DNA of 64,000 bases from Streptococcus shenyangsis (GTDB lineage Bacteria > Bacillota > Bacilli > Lactobacillales > Streptococcaceae), in the NCBI RefSeq assembly GCF_006385785.1, contig NZ_VFSH01000004.1, positions 109,970 through 173,969 on the forward strand. The letters run 5' to 3'. A program made the position numbers and the translations under genes. This document shows, one piece after another, positions 44,694 to 55,524 of this stretch. The notes under the pieces were generated by a model that did no database searches, was not told the origin of the DNA, and was given only the letters and a program-made list of their open reading frames with translations. Each line of letters starts with the position of its first letter. Position 1 is the first letter of the stretch.

Positions 44694-45935
44694 TTAATTT
44701 GCCCAATCTCCGTTACGGAAGAGTGGTACACGTGTCCCATCCTCACGGATACCATCGATATCCATTTGACTAGATCCAATCATAAAGTCCACGTGAACAT
44801 CTGAACGGTTAAGCCCCGCAGCCTCAAGCTCCTCTTCACTCATCTCTGCTCCACCAACGACGCTAGTCGCATAGGCTGCACCGATAGCTAAGTGATTTGA
44901 TGCATTTTCATCGAAAAGGGTGTTAAAGAAGGTAATGCCTGACTGAGAAATTGGGCTTGGATCTGGTACCAAGGCACATTCACCTAGGGCACGCGCACCC
45001 GCATTTTCAAAGACAAGGTCTTTCATGACTTGATCACCCTTCTCAGCAGTGATATCTACGATTTGTCCATCCTTAAAGGTTACCTTAATACCTTCAATGA
45101 TATTTCCGTTATAGCTAAGCGGTTTTGTAGAAGTGACATAACCATCTGCGCGACGGAAGTCAGGCGCTGTGAAGACTTCCTCTGTCGGCATATTTGGCAA
45201 GAATTCTTCGCCCTGTGCATTGATAGCACCAGCTGATTCCCAAACGTGGTTCTTCGGCAAGCCAAGGGTCAAATCGGTCCCCGGTGCTGTGTAGTGAAGG
45301 GCTGAAAATTGTTCTTTATTGAGCATATCAGCTTTACTCTTAAGGATAGCTGCATGCTCTTCCCAAGCCTTAACAGGATCTGCTTCGTAGACACGGCAAG
45401 TTTTGAAAATTTGGTCCCAAAGGAGATCGACTGCTTCTTCGTCGCTCGCAGCATTTGGAAAGACTTTCTTAGCCCACTCAAGTCCAGCAGCGGCTGCTAC
45501 AGTCCAGCTAACCTTGTTGGATTGAGTTGCGATTCGCATTGGCTTCATCGCAAGTCCCATAGCTTTAGCAGAAGCTGATAGCTTGTCAGCATCCACTCCG
45601 TTCAAGGCACCTGGATCAGATGAACGAACTCCAAGACGGCTAGCTTTGTTCTCCAAGAGATAGTTCATCTCAGCAATCTTGTATTCTGGCACATTGTCCA
45701 GACGCTCCATCGGCGCATGGAGGAATTTCTCACGGTTAATGACATCATCTGTCCACTGAACGATAACCTCATGCGCACCCAAGGCATAGGCTTCTTTGAC
45801 GATTAGGTGAGCTAACTCACGTTGCTCCACATCGATAGAGAGAGCCAAGGTATGACCAGGTTGCACATTGATTCCGTTTGCAACCAAAAGCTTAGCGTAT
45901 TTTTCTAGATTTTCTTTAAAATTTGGTAAAACCAT
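44694..45935 (-). CDS. pepS: Aminopeptidase PepS (family M29)
   Basis: Metallo-aminopeptidase of 413 residues trimming N-terminal residues from peptides. The M29 pattern is visible in PGTDLTLGLPKNHVWESAG, NMPTEEVFTAPD and the C-terminal DVHVDFMIGSSQMDIDGI. The start at 45935 has GAGAAAATTAC upstream. It is followed by the GlsB-like gene in the same direction. Confidence 0.93.
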   Translation of the reverse strand: MVLPNFKENLEKYAKLLVANGINVQPGHTLALSIDVEQRELAHLIVKEAYALGAHEVIVQWTDDVINREKFLHAPMERLDNVPEYKIAEMNYLLENKASRLGVRSSDPGALNGVDADKLSASAKAMGLAMKPMRIATQSNKVSWTVAAAAGLEWAKKVFPNAASDEEAVDLLWDQIFKTCRVYEADPVKAWEEHAAILKSKADMLNKEQFSALHYTAPGTDLTLGLPKNHVWESAGAINAQGEEFLPNMPTEEVFTAPDFRRADGYVTSTKPLSYNGNIIEGIKVTFKDGQIVDITAEKGDQVMKDLVFENAGARALGECALVPDPSPISQSGITFFNTLFDENASNHLAIGAAYATSVVGGAEMSEEELEAAGLNRSDVHVDFMIGSSQMDIDGIREDGTRVPLFRNGDWAN

Positions 45936-45956
45936 GTAATTTTCTCTTTTCTATTT

Positions 45957-46109
45957 TTATTTTTCTTTCAAAGCAGAGAATAATCCTGCTAAAGCAATGG
46001 CACCTGACAAGAGTGCTGTTGATAGAAGAATTGTCTGATCAGCAAGTTCTAATTGATATTCAAATACCTTCTCAGCCGGCTTATCTTCCGCAAAAATTCT
46101 TAGTTTCAT
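45957..46109 (-). CDS. Small protein with one membrane segment
   Basis: 50 residues: a charged N-terminal half (MKLRIFAEDKPAEKVFEYQL) and a C-terminal hydrophobic helix (ILLSTALLSGAIALAGLFSAL) ending in KEK. The start at 46109 has GGGAGG upstream. It is followed closely by pepS in the same direction. Function unknown; the good ribosome binding site supports a real gene. Confidence 0.75.
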   Translation of the reverse strand: MKLRIFAEDKPAEKVFEYQLELADQTILLSTALLSGAIALAGLFSALKEK

Positions 46110-46153
46110 GAAATATCCTCCCTTACTAGTATATCACATATATTGGTATTTTA

Positions 46154-46179
46154 AAAAACAAGCTTACTGAAGCTTGTTT
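46154..46179 (-). terminator. Terminator of the DUF262 cassette
   Basis: On the minus strand AACAAGCTT-CAGT-AAGCTTGTT followed by TTTT. Confidence 0.85.
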
Positions 46180-46182
46180 TAA

Positions 46183-48045
46183 TTAGCTATTACAAAAATT
46201 TTGTACATATCTTTCCACTTCTTTTTCCATAGATTGAATCTCACCAATATCCCATCTATTTTTTTTAGAAGTTATCTCTGCCATCATCTGTAATTTTAAA
46301 CTCTGGCGATGGAATATATCTTCTTTTTCCCATTGTTTTAATTTAGCTTCTGGATAGGAGTTGCCAAACCTGGAGTTCTGACTATCGGTAATAATACAAA
46401 GGTTGCCAAAGGAATGTAAAAACTCAGCAGGTAATTGGCTCTCTCCATCATGTCCATTTGGATTCTGAGGATACCAATGTTCTACGGAGCGACGATAAGC
46501 AAATTTAAAATCTTTAAACTCAATATCGTAATCTTTCTTCAATTCTTCACGATTTTTCCATAAAACATAATCTACAAAGTTAAAAGCGTAAACAGGAATT
46601 GCCCCATATTTTTTGATACTTTTATCTTCGGTAAACAATCTTTCCTCAGCATATCTCACTGCCATTTTTTCAAGAAAATCCTTAAACTGACTAGCAAATT
46701 CTGTTTGATTTAGCTCTTCAATATGGTTAAAGAGGAATTGCAAGATTTCATATAACCAACGACTGTCACGATTAGCAGTAAAGGTCACAGCAAACATGGA
46801 TTGGAGGAGAATAATGTTTTTGTTTAAATTGTCAAAAGTATTGTTTTGATAATTAATTCGAACATATTTCCATCCTCTATTTTCATTTCGTTGATATGTC
46901 TCATACTGACCTCGTTTGATTTGCCATTCGGTTTCATTTTCTAATTGGACACTTTTTACGATAAACGTATCAAATATATGCTTCATAGTCAGAAGTAGTT
47001 GCCCAAATTGTTGGACCCATTCTCTATCTCGTCGTTCAATTTCAAAAATTTTCAATAATTTTTTATCATCAAATGTAGTTTCATCATTTCCTTCCATGAT
47101 GAAAAAAACTTGAAGCAAAAATGTTGGAAAATCAATTACAGTCGTATAATTTGAAATATCTACTCCATTATTTACTAAGCTACTACTTTCATATTTTGTC
47201 TGAATAATTGCATCTAGTAAACTTCGTTGCTCAATTTTTTTTACTCTTATTTTCTCAAATACACTTTCCAATTTGAAGTTAGTAAATTCTTTACCAAAAA
47301 TTTTCTCCCCCTCTTCATCAGAATTGTTTGGTCTACTTCGGATTTGAAAAGTTTTTATTACCGGCTTATCAAATTCTGCACAGGCGTCCCAAATTCTCGC
47401 AAATTTTTGTGCCATTTCTTGATCTTCACCAAATTTAGACATCATTTGTGCCTTAAGAATCTCATGAGCCTCTAGTTGTTCTCCTCGAGAGTTGAAACGT
47501 TCGAAATAAAGATTCAAATCTAAATCTTCAGGAAGTATACTCCGAAAAATGATGACCTTATCAAAAAGATAATCAACGAAAGACTGAGGATTAAGCTGGC
47601 GCTCCTCTAGCACTTTTTTCAATGCGTCTCTAGCATGTCTGTAGCCTCTAGTCAGCTCATTTTCATCTCCCTCTAAAATTTTTTTCTTGGCAAATAGATC
47701 TTGAATATTCTTATTTGATTTCTTCCTAGCTGGAAAGGTAAGCTTGACAGCTTTCAATCTATCAAAACCAAACTCATGCTTCAAAGCTAAGGCAATCAAA
47801 TTAAGGGCTGTTGTTCGTTGTTGCCCATCTATGATTTTGAAAAGGTCATTCTCTTTATTAACGACTAATGTTCCAATATAGTAATTGTAATTATCTCTAT
47901 TTTCTTGAAAAGCATCTGCTACGTCGTTCAATAACTGTTCAATTTCATCATAAGTCCAAGCAAAATTTCTCTGATAAAGAGGAATAGCATAGGTATCTTC
48001 ATTTAACAAACGATTAACTGATAAGCTTATATGTGTTTCTACCAT
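46183..48045 (-). CDS. DUF262-DUF1524 protein (GmrSD-like putative nuclease)
   Basis: 620 residues. The N-terminal DUF262 domain has IPLYQRNFAWTYDEIEQLL and IIDGQQRTTALNLIALAL (the DGQQR motif). The C-terminal DUF1524 region has the HNH-like RSVEHWYPQNPNGHD and FGNLCIITDSQNSRFGN. This is the architecture of GmrSD-type modification-dependent restriction enzymes, in which DUF262 binds or hydrolyses nucleotide and DUF1524 cuts DNA. The start at 48045 overlaps the end of the preceding DUF262 gene by seven bases, so the two proteins are made together. A role in phage or foreign-DNA defence is inferred. Confidence 0.85.
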   Translation of the reverse strand: MVETHISLSVNRLLNEDTYAIPLYQRNFAWTYDEIEQLLNDVADAFQENRDNYNYYIGTLVVNKENDLFKIIDGQQRTTALNLIALALKHEFGFDRLKAVKLTFPARKKSNKNIQDLFAKKKILEGDENELTRGYRHARDALKKVLEERQLNPQSFVDYLFDKVIIFRSILPEDLDLNLYFERFNSRGEQLEAHEILKAQMMSKFGEDQEMAQKFARIWDACAEFDKPVIKTFQIRSRPNNSDEEGEKIFGKEFTNFKLESVFEKIRVKKIEQRSLLDAIIQTKYESSSLVNNGVDISNYTTVIDFPTFLLQVFFIMEGNDETTFDDKKLLKIFEIERRDREWVQQFGQLLLTMKHIFDTFIVKSVQLENETEWQIKRGQYETYQRNENRGWKYVRINYQNNTFDNLNKNIILLQSMFAVTFTANRDSRWLYEILQFLFNHIEELNQTEFASQFKDFLEKMAVRYAEERLFTEDKSIKKYGAIPVYAFNFVDYVLWKNREELKKDYDIEFKDFKFAYRRSVEHWYPQNPNGHDGESQLPAEFLHSFGNLCIITDSQNSRFGNSYPEAKLKQWEKEDIFHRQSLKLQMMAEITSKKNRWDIGEIQSMEKEVERYVQNFCNS

Positions 48046-49349
48046 TTATCTTTTTCCTCTTCTATAATCTTGTCCACAGTATAATTTTCAAATAATTCTC
48101 TATCTATCTTGATCATGAAATCATTCGGAGTAACAGCATGGGATAAAAGTTGAAATAGCTTTTGAGCCTCTTTTTGTCTAAAACTTCCACCAGCGGCGTA
48201 TTTCCCTACCGTTGCATCATATATAGCTTTAGACTTAACTCGAGGGTAATAAGACCAAATAAACAAGGTCTCTACTATCTCCTTTGATAGCTCCTCTTTT
48301 CCAAATCTATCTGCGAAAAGCGAGCAAATATTTAGGAATATATTGTGACACTTGAGGTAGCGTCCTTTTGAGCTATTGTAAATGTTTAACATACCTTCTG
48401 GGTAAGCCAAATTTTGTTCTTCCTTCTCTGACTCATTAGAGAATCCTAACTTTTTATTTAAAAATTTTTTATGAACTCTAATAGTTTCATGAGCAGATTC
48501 AATATACTCAAAAAATTTACTTCCATCAATGATTGGCATAGTAATGGACATAGGGAGCTTTTCAATATGACGATACCATTCTAAGTATGGAAAGTTCTGA
48601 TTCAAATCAACGCCTTTAAAATCGTCAATAAAATCCTCTGTAAAACGGAGATAAGATCCATAACGCTTGTTTGTCAATCCTGTCTCTCCTCGCGACCAAC
48701 GTCTCATACGAAAAAGATGTTTATCAAATAACTCTTTGAGACTTAAATCTTTATCTTCTACAAATTGCTCCCACTTTTCCACAATTCTTTCATCTTCGGA
48801 ATCTTGCTTGCGAAGATGATAGGCTTTGAGCAAATCATGAGGTTCTAAAGATTTTCCACGATTATTCTGAGAATCAAATAACTGAAAGGCTTCAGATAAT
48901 CGTTTCTTTGGCATAGTAATCACGGAGACAGAACAATTTTCCAATAAAAAATTGCAAATATCTTTTGCCTCATTTTCGCCAACCAATTGAGTCAAATTTT
49001 CCCACTCATTATAATTTTCACTCGCATGATAGCAAGATAGCTCTTCAAATACAGCAGCACTCAGCAGTTGCTTAGCACCCTTATAATTCTCTAATCTATC
49101 TAATAAATGAAGAAACAAGGAAATTGAAATTAGCCGTTGCTGTCCATCGACAATATCATATCCATCATTTTCATGTAAGATAACGGAACCAATCTGATAT
49201 TCCTTTTTCCCCATAGCATCTCGTAAATCATAAAAAAGATTACGGATATGTTTTCTGTTCCATTTATAAGGTCTTTGATAAGAAGGAATCCGCAAATTCC
49301 CTTCTTTCAATAGTTCTCCAACCTTTTTAGAAGTAAATTGAATAGTCAT
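48039..49349 (-). CDS. DUF262 protein without a DUF1524 nuclease end
   Basis: 436 residues with the same N-terminal motifs (RIPSYQRPYKWNRKHIRNLF, DIVDGQQRLISISLFLHLL), and FQLFDSQNNRGKSLEPHDLL. The C-terminal half is helical and shows no HNH motif. It may be the specificity or regulatory partner of the downstream DUF262-DUF1524 protein. The start has GAGGATAAA upstream and lies seven bases after the stop of the WYL regulator gene. Confidence 0.82.
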   Translation of the reverse strand: MTIQFTSKKVGELLKEGNLRIPSYQRPYKWNRKHIRNLFYDLRDAMGKKEYQIGSVILHENDGYDIVDGQQRLISISLFLHLLDRLENYKGAKQLLSAAVFEELSCYHASENYNEWENLTQLVGENEAKDICNFLLENCSVSVITMPKKRLSEAFQLFDSQNNRGKSLEPHDLLKAYHLRKQDSEDERIVEKWEQFVEDKDLSLKELFDKHLFRMRRWSRGETGLTNKRYGSYLRFTEDFIDDFKGVDLNQNFPYLEWYRHIEKLPMSITMPIIDGSKFFEYIESAHETIRVHKKFLNKKLGFSNESEKEEQNLAYPEGMLNIYNSSKGRYLKCHNIFLNICSLFADRFGKEELSKEIVETLFIWSYYPRVKSKAIYDATVGKYAAGGSFRQKEAQKLFQLLSHAVTPNDFMIKIDRELFENYTVDKIIEEEKDKW

Positions 49350-49356
49350 TTTATCC

Positions 49357-50310
49357 TCATCTATTATATTTATCTAGCATTTCTTGAACTGTTTGCTTCA
49401 TATCCTCCACTAAAATCCGAGGAGACAAAACAGTAACTGCTTCCCCTTGCCCCAACAACCAGCGTTTAAGCCCCGGTGTATGCTGACTCTCAAACTTAAA
49501 ATGAGTCCAGTCGCCATTTTTCCCAACTGTTTTTGCATTTGGAAATTGATCCATCACAATCGTCGGATCGTACAAATACTCGATTTCAATACTGATTTTC
49601 TTCCCGATAAAAGCATCTACTCTCTCGTTACGAATGTCGCCATCTCTAAATTTATCTCGATAAGAAATAGAGGGTTTCTCTATATCACTAAGAGACCATG
49701 ACTCGATACGGTCTACTCTTAAAGTAATATAAGTAGCATGTTTCAACTGGTAGACAACTAGATAGAAATAATGACTATCATAATAAAGAGAGACTGGCAA
49801 AACAGTCTGCCTCTTAGAAGATTCAGAATAAGGTTTTTGATAGATAATATCTAGAACCTGTTCATGCAAAATAGCTTCTGATAAATTCCAAATTTTCTCT
49901 ATTCTATTTTGTTGATCCGTTAAGGGAGCATAGTTCAGCTTTTCACTTCCAATAATCTGCTCGATTTCTTTCCGATCATCACGGGGAACTAAGACCAGTA
50001 AATTATGTAGTAAACTAGCAATTTCTGGTCTATTCAGTGCTCGATTTTCCAATAAAATCTTTGAAATAACGAGAATATCCTTTTTATTAAAAACTGACTT
50101 ACTTGCTAAACAATACTTATTCGTTTTACGGTTATAAAGCAAATCTCCACTATAACTGGTGTGACTAGATAAAATATCACGGAGTAGCGAAAAATCTCTC
50201 TGTATCGTCTTTTCACTAACCTCAAATTCCTGAGCCAGTTGCTTTTTTCCTAACGGAGTCCCAAACTGTAAACGTAAAAAAATCGTTAGCAGTCTCTCTT
50301 GATCATTCAT
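49357..50310 (-). CDS. WYL-domain transcriptional regulator
   Basis: 317 residues. The N-terminal winged helix-turn-helix (LTIFLRLQFGTPLGKKQLAQ, SEKTIQRDFSLLRDIL) is followed by a WYL domain (about residues 140-225; QRTVLPVSLYYDSHYFYLVVY) and a C-terminal extension. WYL regulators such as BrxR and CapW often repress defence operons until phage attack. It is the first gene of a three-gene operon with the two DUF262 genes, so it probably controls them. The start has AAGGACTGG upstream. Confidence 0.87.
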   Translation of the reverse strand: MNDQERLLTIFLRLQFGTPLGKKQLAQEFEVSEKTIQRDFSLLRDILSSHTSYSGDLLYNRKTNKYCLASKSVFNKKDILVISKILLENRALNRPEIASLLHNLLVLVPRDDRKEIEQIIGSEKLNYAPLTDQQNRIEKIWNLSEAILHEQVLDIIYQKPYSESSKRQTVLPVSLYYDSHYFYLVVYQLKHATYITLRVDRIESWSLSDIEKPSISYRDKFRDGDIRNERVDAFIGKKISIEIEYLYDPTIVMDQFPNAKTVGKNGDWTHFKFESQHTPGLKRWLLGQGEAVTVLSPRILVEDMKQTVQEMLDKYNR

Positions 50311-50367
50311 TTCCAGTCCTTCTACATATTATTCAAACAATACTATTTCCAGTACATTATTATCACT

Positions 50368-50397
50368 TCTATAGTCTAACTAGCACTTTATATTCAA
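50368..50397 (-). promoter_or_regulatory. Candidate promoter of the WYL-DUF262 operon
   Basis: On the minus strand TTGAAT (50392-50397), 18 bases and TATAGA (50368-50373). Short repeats (AAGTGCTAG and AAGTGATAA) surround the -10 and might be operator halves. Confidence 0.4.
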
Positions 50398-50417
50398 AAC
50401 GATTAAAGCAAAATAAA

Positions 50418-50942
50418 CTAGCCCTTAGATGATTTCAACTGTACCACTATGCCAGATTCGAAGAACTCAACTACGGATTCAGGCATATTTTTTAAGTCTT
50501 CGGGTAAGCAGTCTGAATATACAATGAAGAGTTTGTTTCTTTTCTTACTCTCTTTGAATCGCTGCATCCAGTATTCCTGTACCCTTTGATCAGCCTCTCC
50601 CAAAAATTGAACTCCATTCAGAAAAAGCCAATCATACTCTGTATACTCCATTTGCAGTTTTATCCATTGACTATCTTTAGAAGAAATCAAATTATCTCTC
50701 ACTCGATAATATGCAAGTGATGCTATTGGAGTAGCAGGTTTTATTTTAGTTAACGTATAATAAAACAAATGCCATCTATCAGTCTCTGAAATACCGCAAA
50801 TGTAAATACATTGAGAATCTTCTTTTAAGTCTATTTGTGGGAATCCGGTCCAATCATTCCCATCATCTTTCAAGCCTTTTTCAAAATTATAAATTTCCTC
50901 TTCAATTGACACATTAGAATTTAAAATTTCTTGATTCACCAT
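50418..50942 (-). CDS. Protein resembling a DnaA/Hda-type ATPase domain with lost P-loop
   Basis: 174 residues, not assigned to a named family. The order of elements resembles the DnaA AAA+ core. QCIYICGISETDRWHLFYYTL lines up with the DnaA P-loop region but lacks the GKT. YDWLFLNGVQFLGEADQRVQE lines up with Walker B (DVLLIDDIQFL) but has Asn for Asp. LFIVYSDCLPEDLKNM lines up with sensor 1 (IVISSDRPP). An inactive nucleotide-binding fold is thus suggested. The start at 50942 has GAGAG upstream. It lies between polC and the WYL operon in the same direction, so it may belong to either. Confidence 0.7.
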   Translation of the reverse strand: MVNQEILNSNVSIEEEIYNFEKGLKDDGNDWTGFPQIDLKEDSQCIYICGISETDRWHLFYYTLTKIKPATPIASLAYYRVRDNLISSKDSQWIKLQMEYTEYDWLFLNGVQFLGEADQRVQEYWMQRFKESKKRNKLFIVYSDCLPEDLKNMPESVVEFFESGIVVQLKSSKG

Positions 50943-50984
50943 ATTATACTCTCTTTTCTATTATTTTTAAGAGAATTATAACAA

Positions 50985-51013
50985 ATCAAGTGGACATATT
51001 TTGTCCACTTGAT
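50985..51013 (-). terminator. Terminator of polC
   Basis: ATCAAGTGGACA and TGTCCACTTGAT form a perfect 12-bp stem around ATTTT, followed on the minus strand by TTGTT. Confidence 0.8.
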
Positions 51014-51029
51014 CAAAATAAGCAATTTT

Positions 51030-54000
51030 TTAAAACAATTCATCAAACAAACTCAACTGGTTATCCTCTGGCATATTGCCGAGGATGCCCATTTCGTCCA
51101 TCTTTTCAACCAAGGTTGATGAAAGCCCTCCACGCTTACGCAATTCTGTTTTAGAAAGAAATTCTCCTTCTTCACGTGCTCGTACCAACTGCTTGGCAAC
51201 GTTCTCTCCCAGACCATCCATAGCAACAAATGGCGGAATGAGGGTATCCCCATCGATGAGGAACTCTGTCGCCTGACTACGGTAGAGGTCTAATTTGCCA
51301 AACTTGAAACCACGTTCCCACATTTCATTGACGATTTCAAGAGTTGTATAGAGGTCAATTTCCACATTAGAGGCCTCATTGTTCTTCCGTTTTTCAGCGA
51401 TTTCTTCCATTCTGCGTTTGATGGCCTCCAAGCCCGCACCCATGGTCTTGATATCAAAAGCCTTAGCACGGATTGAGAAGTAAGCACAGTAGTAATAAAT
51501 AGGATGGTGAACCTTGAAGTAGGCCACACGCAAGGCCATCATAACGTAGGCTGCCGCGTGGGCTTTAGGGAACATGTACTTAATTTTCCCACAGGACTCG
51601 ATATACCACTCTGGCACCTTATTGGCCTTCATTGCTTCGATATAGCCATTTCGCTCCTCTTCGGAAATCTTGAGCCACAATCCCTTACGTACCCGTTCCA
51701 TGATGGTAAAGGCCATCTTAGGTTCGAGACCAGCATGCATGAGGTAAACCATGATGTCGTCCCGACAACCGATAACGGTTGATAGGTCCGCAATTCCCTG
51801 TTTAATCAAATCTTGGGCATTGCCCAGCCAAACGTCGGTACCGTGGGACAATCCAGACAACTGTAGCAACTCAGCAAAGGTCGTCGGATGGGTTTCATCG
51901 ACCATCCCACGCACAAAGTTGGTTCCAAACTCTGGAATCCCCAACATACCCGTAGGCGTTCCGATTTGCTCAGGTGTTACCCCAAGTACATCAGTACCAG
52001 AAAAGAGAGCCATCACACCTTCGTCATCCATAGGGATTTCATTAGGATCAATCCCAGACAAATCCTGAAGTTTCCGAATCATGGTCGGATCATCATGTCC
52101 CAGTACATCTAGTTTAAGGACATTTTCATCGATATCGTGGAAGTTAAAGTGAGTGGTCTGCCATTCAGCCGTCACATCATCCGCTGGATACTGGACAGGC
52201 GTAAAATCGTAGACATCCATGTAGTTCGGAATAACAACGATTCCCCCTGGGTGTTGTCCAGTTGTTCGTTTAACCCCAGTAGCTCCCTGGGCTAAACGCT
52301 CCACCTCTGCAGCACGATAAAATTTCCCATAATCTCTCTCGTAACCCTTGACAAAGCCATAGGCTATCTTAGCTTTCACCGCACCTACCGTTCCTGCACG
52401 GAAGGCATATTCCTCACCAAAGATATCACGCACATCCAAGTGGGCACTAGGCTGATCTTCACCCGAAAAGTTCAAGTCAATATCGGGTACCTTATCCCCA
52501 TCAAAACCAAGGAAAGTCTCGAAAGGAATATCCTGTCCGTTTTTGCTGAGTTTGTGACCACATTTAGGACAGTCCTTATTGGGCATATCAAAACCTGAAC
52601 CATAAGAACCATCTGTGATAAACTCACTGTACTGACACTGACCACAGACATAGTGAGGAGAGAGAGGATTGACCTCTGTAATCCCAATCATGGTCGCAAC
52701 GAAACTAGATCCTACAGACCCACGAGAACCAACCAAGTAACCCCGTTCATTGGAACGTTGAACCAGCATCTGCGATGCCAGATAAATCACAGCAAATCCA
52801 TTCCCCAGAATAGAGGTTAGTTCTTTTTCAATCCGCAAATCAACGATATCTGGCAGCGGATTTCCATAAATCTCAAAAGCTTTCTTATAGGTCAGCTCGG
52901 CAACTGTTTCTTCAGCCTTGTCGATGAAAGGCGTATACAAGTCACCCTTAACAACCTCAACAGGTTCAAAGATATCTGCCAAGGCATTGGTGTTTTCAAT
53001 AACCAATTTACGTGCCAGTTCCTCTCCCAAGAAGGCAAATTCATCCAACATTTCATTGGTTGTTCGAAAATGAGCCTTTGGCAAAGGAGCTGGTTTGGCA
53101 TGTTCTCCATGACCGATAGTTCGGTTAATCATAGCCCCCTGTCCCAAACTACGGACGATAATTTCACGATAAATCTCTTCTTCAGGTTCGATATAGTGGA
53201 CATTTCCCGTAGCCAAAACGGGCTTGCCAAGACGGTCTCCAACCTCTATCAAACTTTTGATAATGGTCTGGAGTTCCTCCATATCCTTGACCTGTTCCTT
53301 GGCAATCAAGGGAGCATAGATAGCTGGTGGCATGACCTCGATAAAGTCATAATACTTGGCCACCTCAACCGCCGCATCCACACCTTGGGAAACGACTGCA
53401 TCAAAAACTTCACCTTCAGAGCAAGCTGAACCTAAAATCAAACCTTCCCGATGGGCATCTAGAACCGTTCTCGGAATCCGTGGCACCCCTTCAAAATACT
53501 TGGTATTAGACAAGGAAACCAGCTTAAAGATATTTTTTAGTCCTACTTGATTCTTGACATAAATGGTCGCATGCTTGATCCTAGCTTTTTTATAAGAATC
53601 TGGACTAATCAAATCAATGTTAAGTCTAGCTAGATCGGTCACACCATGTTTCTCTGCCACTTCTTTGATAAAGATGAAAAGCAGACGACCAGTCGCTTCC
53701 GCATCGTAGTTGGCCATGTGGTGATGTTCCAAAGCCACACCAAAACGCTTAGTCAAAGGTCCCAAACCATGACGTTTATATTCAGGATAGAGATTTCTAG
53801 CAAACTCCAGCGTATCAATAACTGGTTGACTAATCTTTGGCAGACCATGACGCTCATAATTGGCATTCATAAAGCCAACATCAAAGGTCGCATTGTGAGC
53901 GACTAGGACCGTATCTTTGCAAAATTCTTGGAATTCTTGCAAAACTTGTTCTAGTGGTTTGGCATTTTTGACATGATCATCTGTAATTCCAGTCAACTCA

Positions 54001-55421
54001 GTAGTAAAGGCTGATAATGGATGCCCTGGATTGATAAATTCATCAAATTCGGCAATAACATTCCCCTTGTACGTCTTAGAGGCCGCAACCTGAATCAAGT
54101 CATTATAGATGGCTGATAGACCCGTCGTTTCCACGTCAAAGACCACATAGGTTGCTTCTGACAAGTCCAGCTCCACTTCGTTATAGACGATAGGGACACG
54201 ATCCTCCACGATATTGGCTTCCATTCCATAGATTAGCTGGATTCCCGCTTTCTTAGCAGCCTTATAGCCGTGTGGGAAGGATTGAACATTTCCATGGTCC
54301 GTGATGGCAACTGCCTTGTGTCCCCATTTAGCAGCTGTCGCAACGATTTCTTCAACCTCTGGTAGAGCATCCATAGTCGACATATTAGTATGAGCATGAA
54401 ACTCAACCCGACGCTCACCCTCTGGCATCAAATCCTTCCGCTCATAGTGAACAACTTCCTGCACATCCTGCACGTTCATAGTCAAATCGCGTGTGAAGTT
54501 ATTCATCTCCACATTCCCACGAACTCGGAGCCAAGAATTTTTCTTAATTAGATCAAATTTCTGAGCCTCTTCCTCGTTCTTAACCCACTTTTGCATAGAA
54601 AAACTGGAAGTGTAGTCTGTCATTTTAAAGTTGATCAAAACACGCCCTGTTCTGGTCACTTTTTGCTCCACATCAAAAACAACCCCTTCAAAGACCAGAC
54701 GATTTTCCTCCGTCGTCACTTCGATCATAGGAGTAATCTCCGCCTTGTCCAGCTTGGGTTTAGCTGCAGCTTTTTTGGCTTGAAAATCAAAGGCTGGTTT
54801 CTCTTCTGCTGGAGGTGGCGCCATCTGTTCTAGTTGTTCCATAGCACGGAGCGCTTCCTCATTGGCCACTTGAACAATCTGCTCATTTTCAGTATGAAAG
54901 GCCTCTTCCTGCTCTTGGGTCAGCACATCATTTTTCTCTACTTGACAATTAAAAGTTGGAAAGCCAAACTTCTCAAGTTGTTTAGCTAAATTAGGAAGGT
55001 GATTTTTCTTAAAGTGTTCCTTATCAATCGCCTCAGATCCTTCAATAAAGAGTTGATTGCCCTCCGCACGAACTCGCAAATTCTGATAAAGGGACTTAAA
55101 ACCTTGACTAGCACATGGCCCCTCAGAAAAAGCCTCTCTATAGTAGGACTGCAAGAGTTGATTTGAAAATTCTTGAGACAGAGTCTTGATGTCGAAAACA
55201 GCTTTATTGCCTGTCTTAGAAAATTCTTCGCTCAAACCTTTCTTTAATTCTAAAAAGATTTCAATCGGTAAAATATTAGAAAATACGAAATGAAACTCCC
55301 ATACCTTACTAATTTTATGAACCACAACTCGCTCAATATCACCCTGTTCTAAAGCAGAAGCCTGTCTCATTTCAGCAGGCATCCCCAGTTGATTCATCAA
55401 AATTTCAAAACTGTTTGACAT
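51030..55421 (-). CDS. polC: DNA polymerase III alpha subunit, PolC type
   Basis: 1463 residues, the replicative polymerase of low-GC firmicutes. In order: an N-terminal region (1-225) and an OB-fold (about 235-325). The PHP domain (about 335-400; [20 protein letters not shown]) is split by a DEDD proofreading exonuclease ([20 protein letters not shown]). The catalytic core follows, with the zinc cysteines CGQCQY and CPKCGHK and the acidic PDIDLNFSG, and a C-terminal ending [11 protein letters not shown]. The last segment fits a beta-clamp binding motif (QLSLF). The start at 55421 has GAGGAAAA upstream. Confidence 0.97.
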   Translation of the reverse strand: MSNSFEILMNQLGMPAEMRQASALEQGDIERVVVHKISKVWEFHFVFSNILPIEIFLELKKGLSEEFSKTGNKAVFDIKTLSQEFSNQLLQSYYREAFSEGPCASQGFKSLYQNLRVRAEGNQLFIEGSEAIDKEHFKKNHLPNLAKQLEKFGFPTFNCQVEKNDVLTQEQEEAFHTENEQIVQVANEEALRAMEQLEQMAPPPAEEKPAFDFQAKKAAAKPKLDKAEITPMIEVTTEENRLVFEGVVFDVEQKVTRTGRVLINFKMTDYTSSFSMQKWVKNEEEAQKFDLIKKNSWLRVRGNVEMNNFTRDLTMNVQDVQEVVHYERKDLMPEGERRVEFHAHTNMSTMDALPEVEEIVATAAKWGHKAVAITDHGNVQSFPHGYKAAKKAGIQLIYGMEANIVEDRVPIVYNEVELDLSEATYVVFDVETTGLSAIYNDLIQVAASKTYKGNVIAEFDEFINPGHPLSAFTTELTGITDDHVKNAKPLEQVLQEFQEFCKDTVLVAHNATFDVGFMNANYERHGLPKISQPVIDTLEFARNLYPEYKRHGLGPLTKRFGVALEHHHMANYDAEATGRLLFIFIKEVAEKHGVTDLARLNIDLISPDSYKKARIKHATIYVKNQVGLKNIFKLVSLSNTKYFEGVPRIPRTVLDAHREGLILGSACSEGEVFDAVVSQGVDAAVEVAKYYDFIEVMPPAIYAPLIAKEQVKDMEELQTIIKSLIEVGDRLGKPVLATGNVHYIEPEEEIYREIIVRSLGQGAMINRTIGHGEHAKPAPLPKAHFRTTNEMLDEFAFLGEELARKLVIENTNALADIFEPVEVVKGDLYTPFIDKAEETVAELTYKKAFEIYGNPLPDIVDLRIEKELTSILGNGFAVIYLASQMLVQRSNERGYLVGSRGSVGSSFVATMIGITEVNPLSPHYVCGQCQYSEFITDGSYGSGFDMPNKDCPKCGHKLSKNGQDIPFETFLGFDGDKVPDIDLNFSGEDQPSAHLDVRDIFGEEYAFRAGTVGAVKAKIAYGFVKGYERDYGKFYRAAEVERLAQGATGVKRTTGQHPGGIVVIPNYMDVYDFTPVQYPADDVTAEWQTTHFNFHDIDENVLKLDVLGHDDPTMIRKLQDLSGIDPNEIPMDDEGVMALFSGTDVLGVTPEQIGTPTGMLGIPEFGTNFVRGMVDETHPTTFAELLQLSGLSHGTDVWLGNAQDLIKQGIADLSTVIGCRDDIMVYLMHAGLEPKMAFTIMERVRKGLWLKISEEERNGYIEAMKANKVPEWYIESCGKIKYMFPKAHAAAYVMMALRVAYFKVHHPIYYYCAYFSIRAKAFDIKTMGAGLEAIKRRMEEIAEKRKNNEASNVEIDLYTTLEIVNEMWERGFKFGKLDLYRSQATEFLIDGDTLIPPFVAMDGLGENVAKQLVRAREEGEFLSKTELRKRGGLSSTLVEKMDEMGILGNMPEDNQLSLFDELF

Positions 55422-55480
55422 TCATTTTCCTCACATTATTCTCCTACTATTTTACCATATTTAGAGGTATTTTCTAAAGA

Positions 55481-55508
55481 CAAAAGGAAGCCACTAAGTG
55501 ACTTCCTT
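55481..55508 (-). terminator. Terminator of fusA
   Basis: On the minus strand GGAAGTCACT and AGTGGCTTCC pair with one mismatch, followed by TTTTG. Confidence 0.75.
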
Positions 55509-55524
55509 CTAGAGTGAGGACAGA

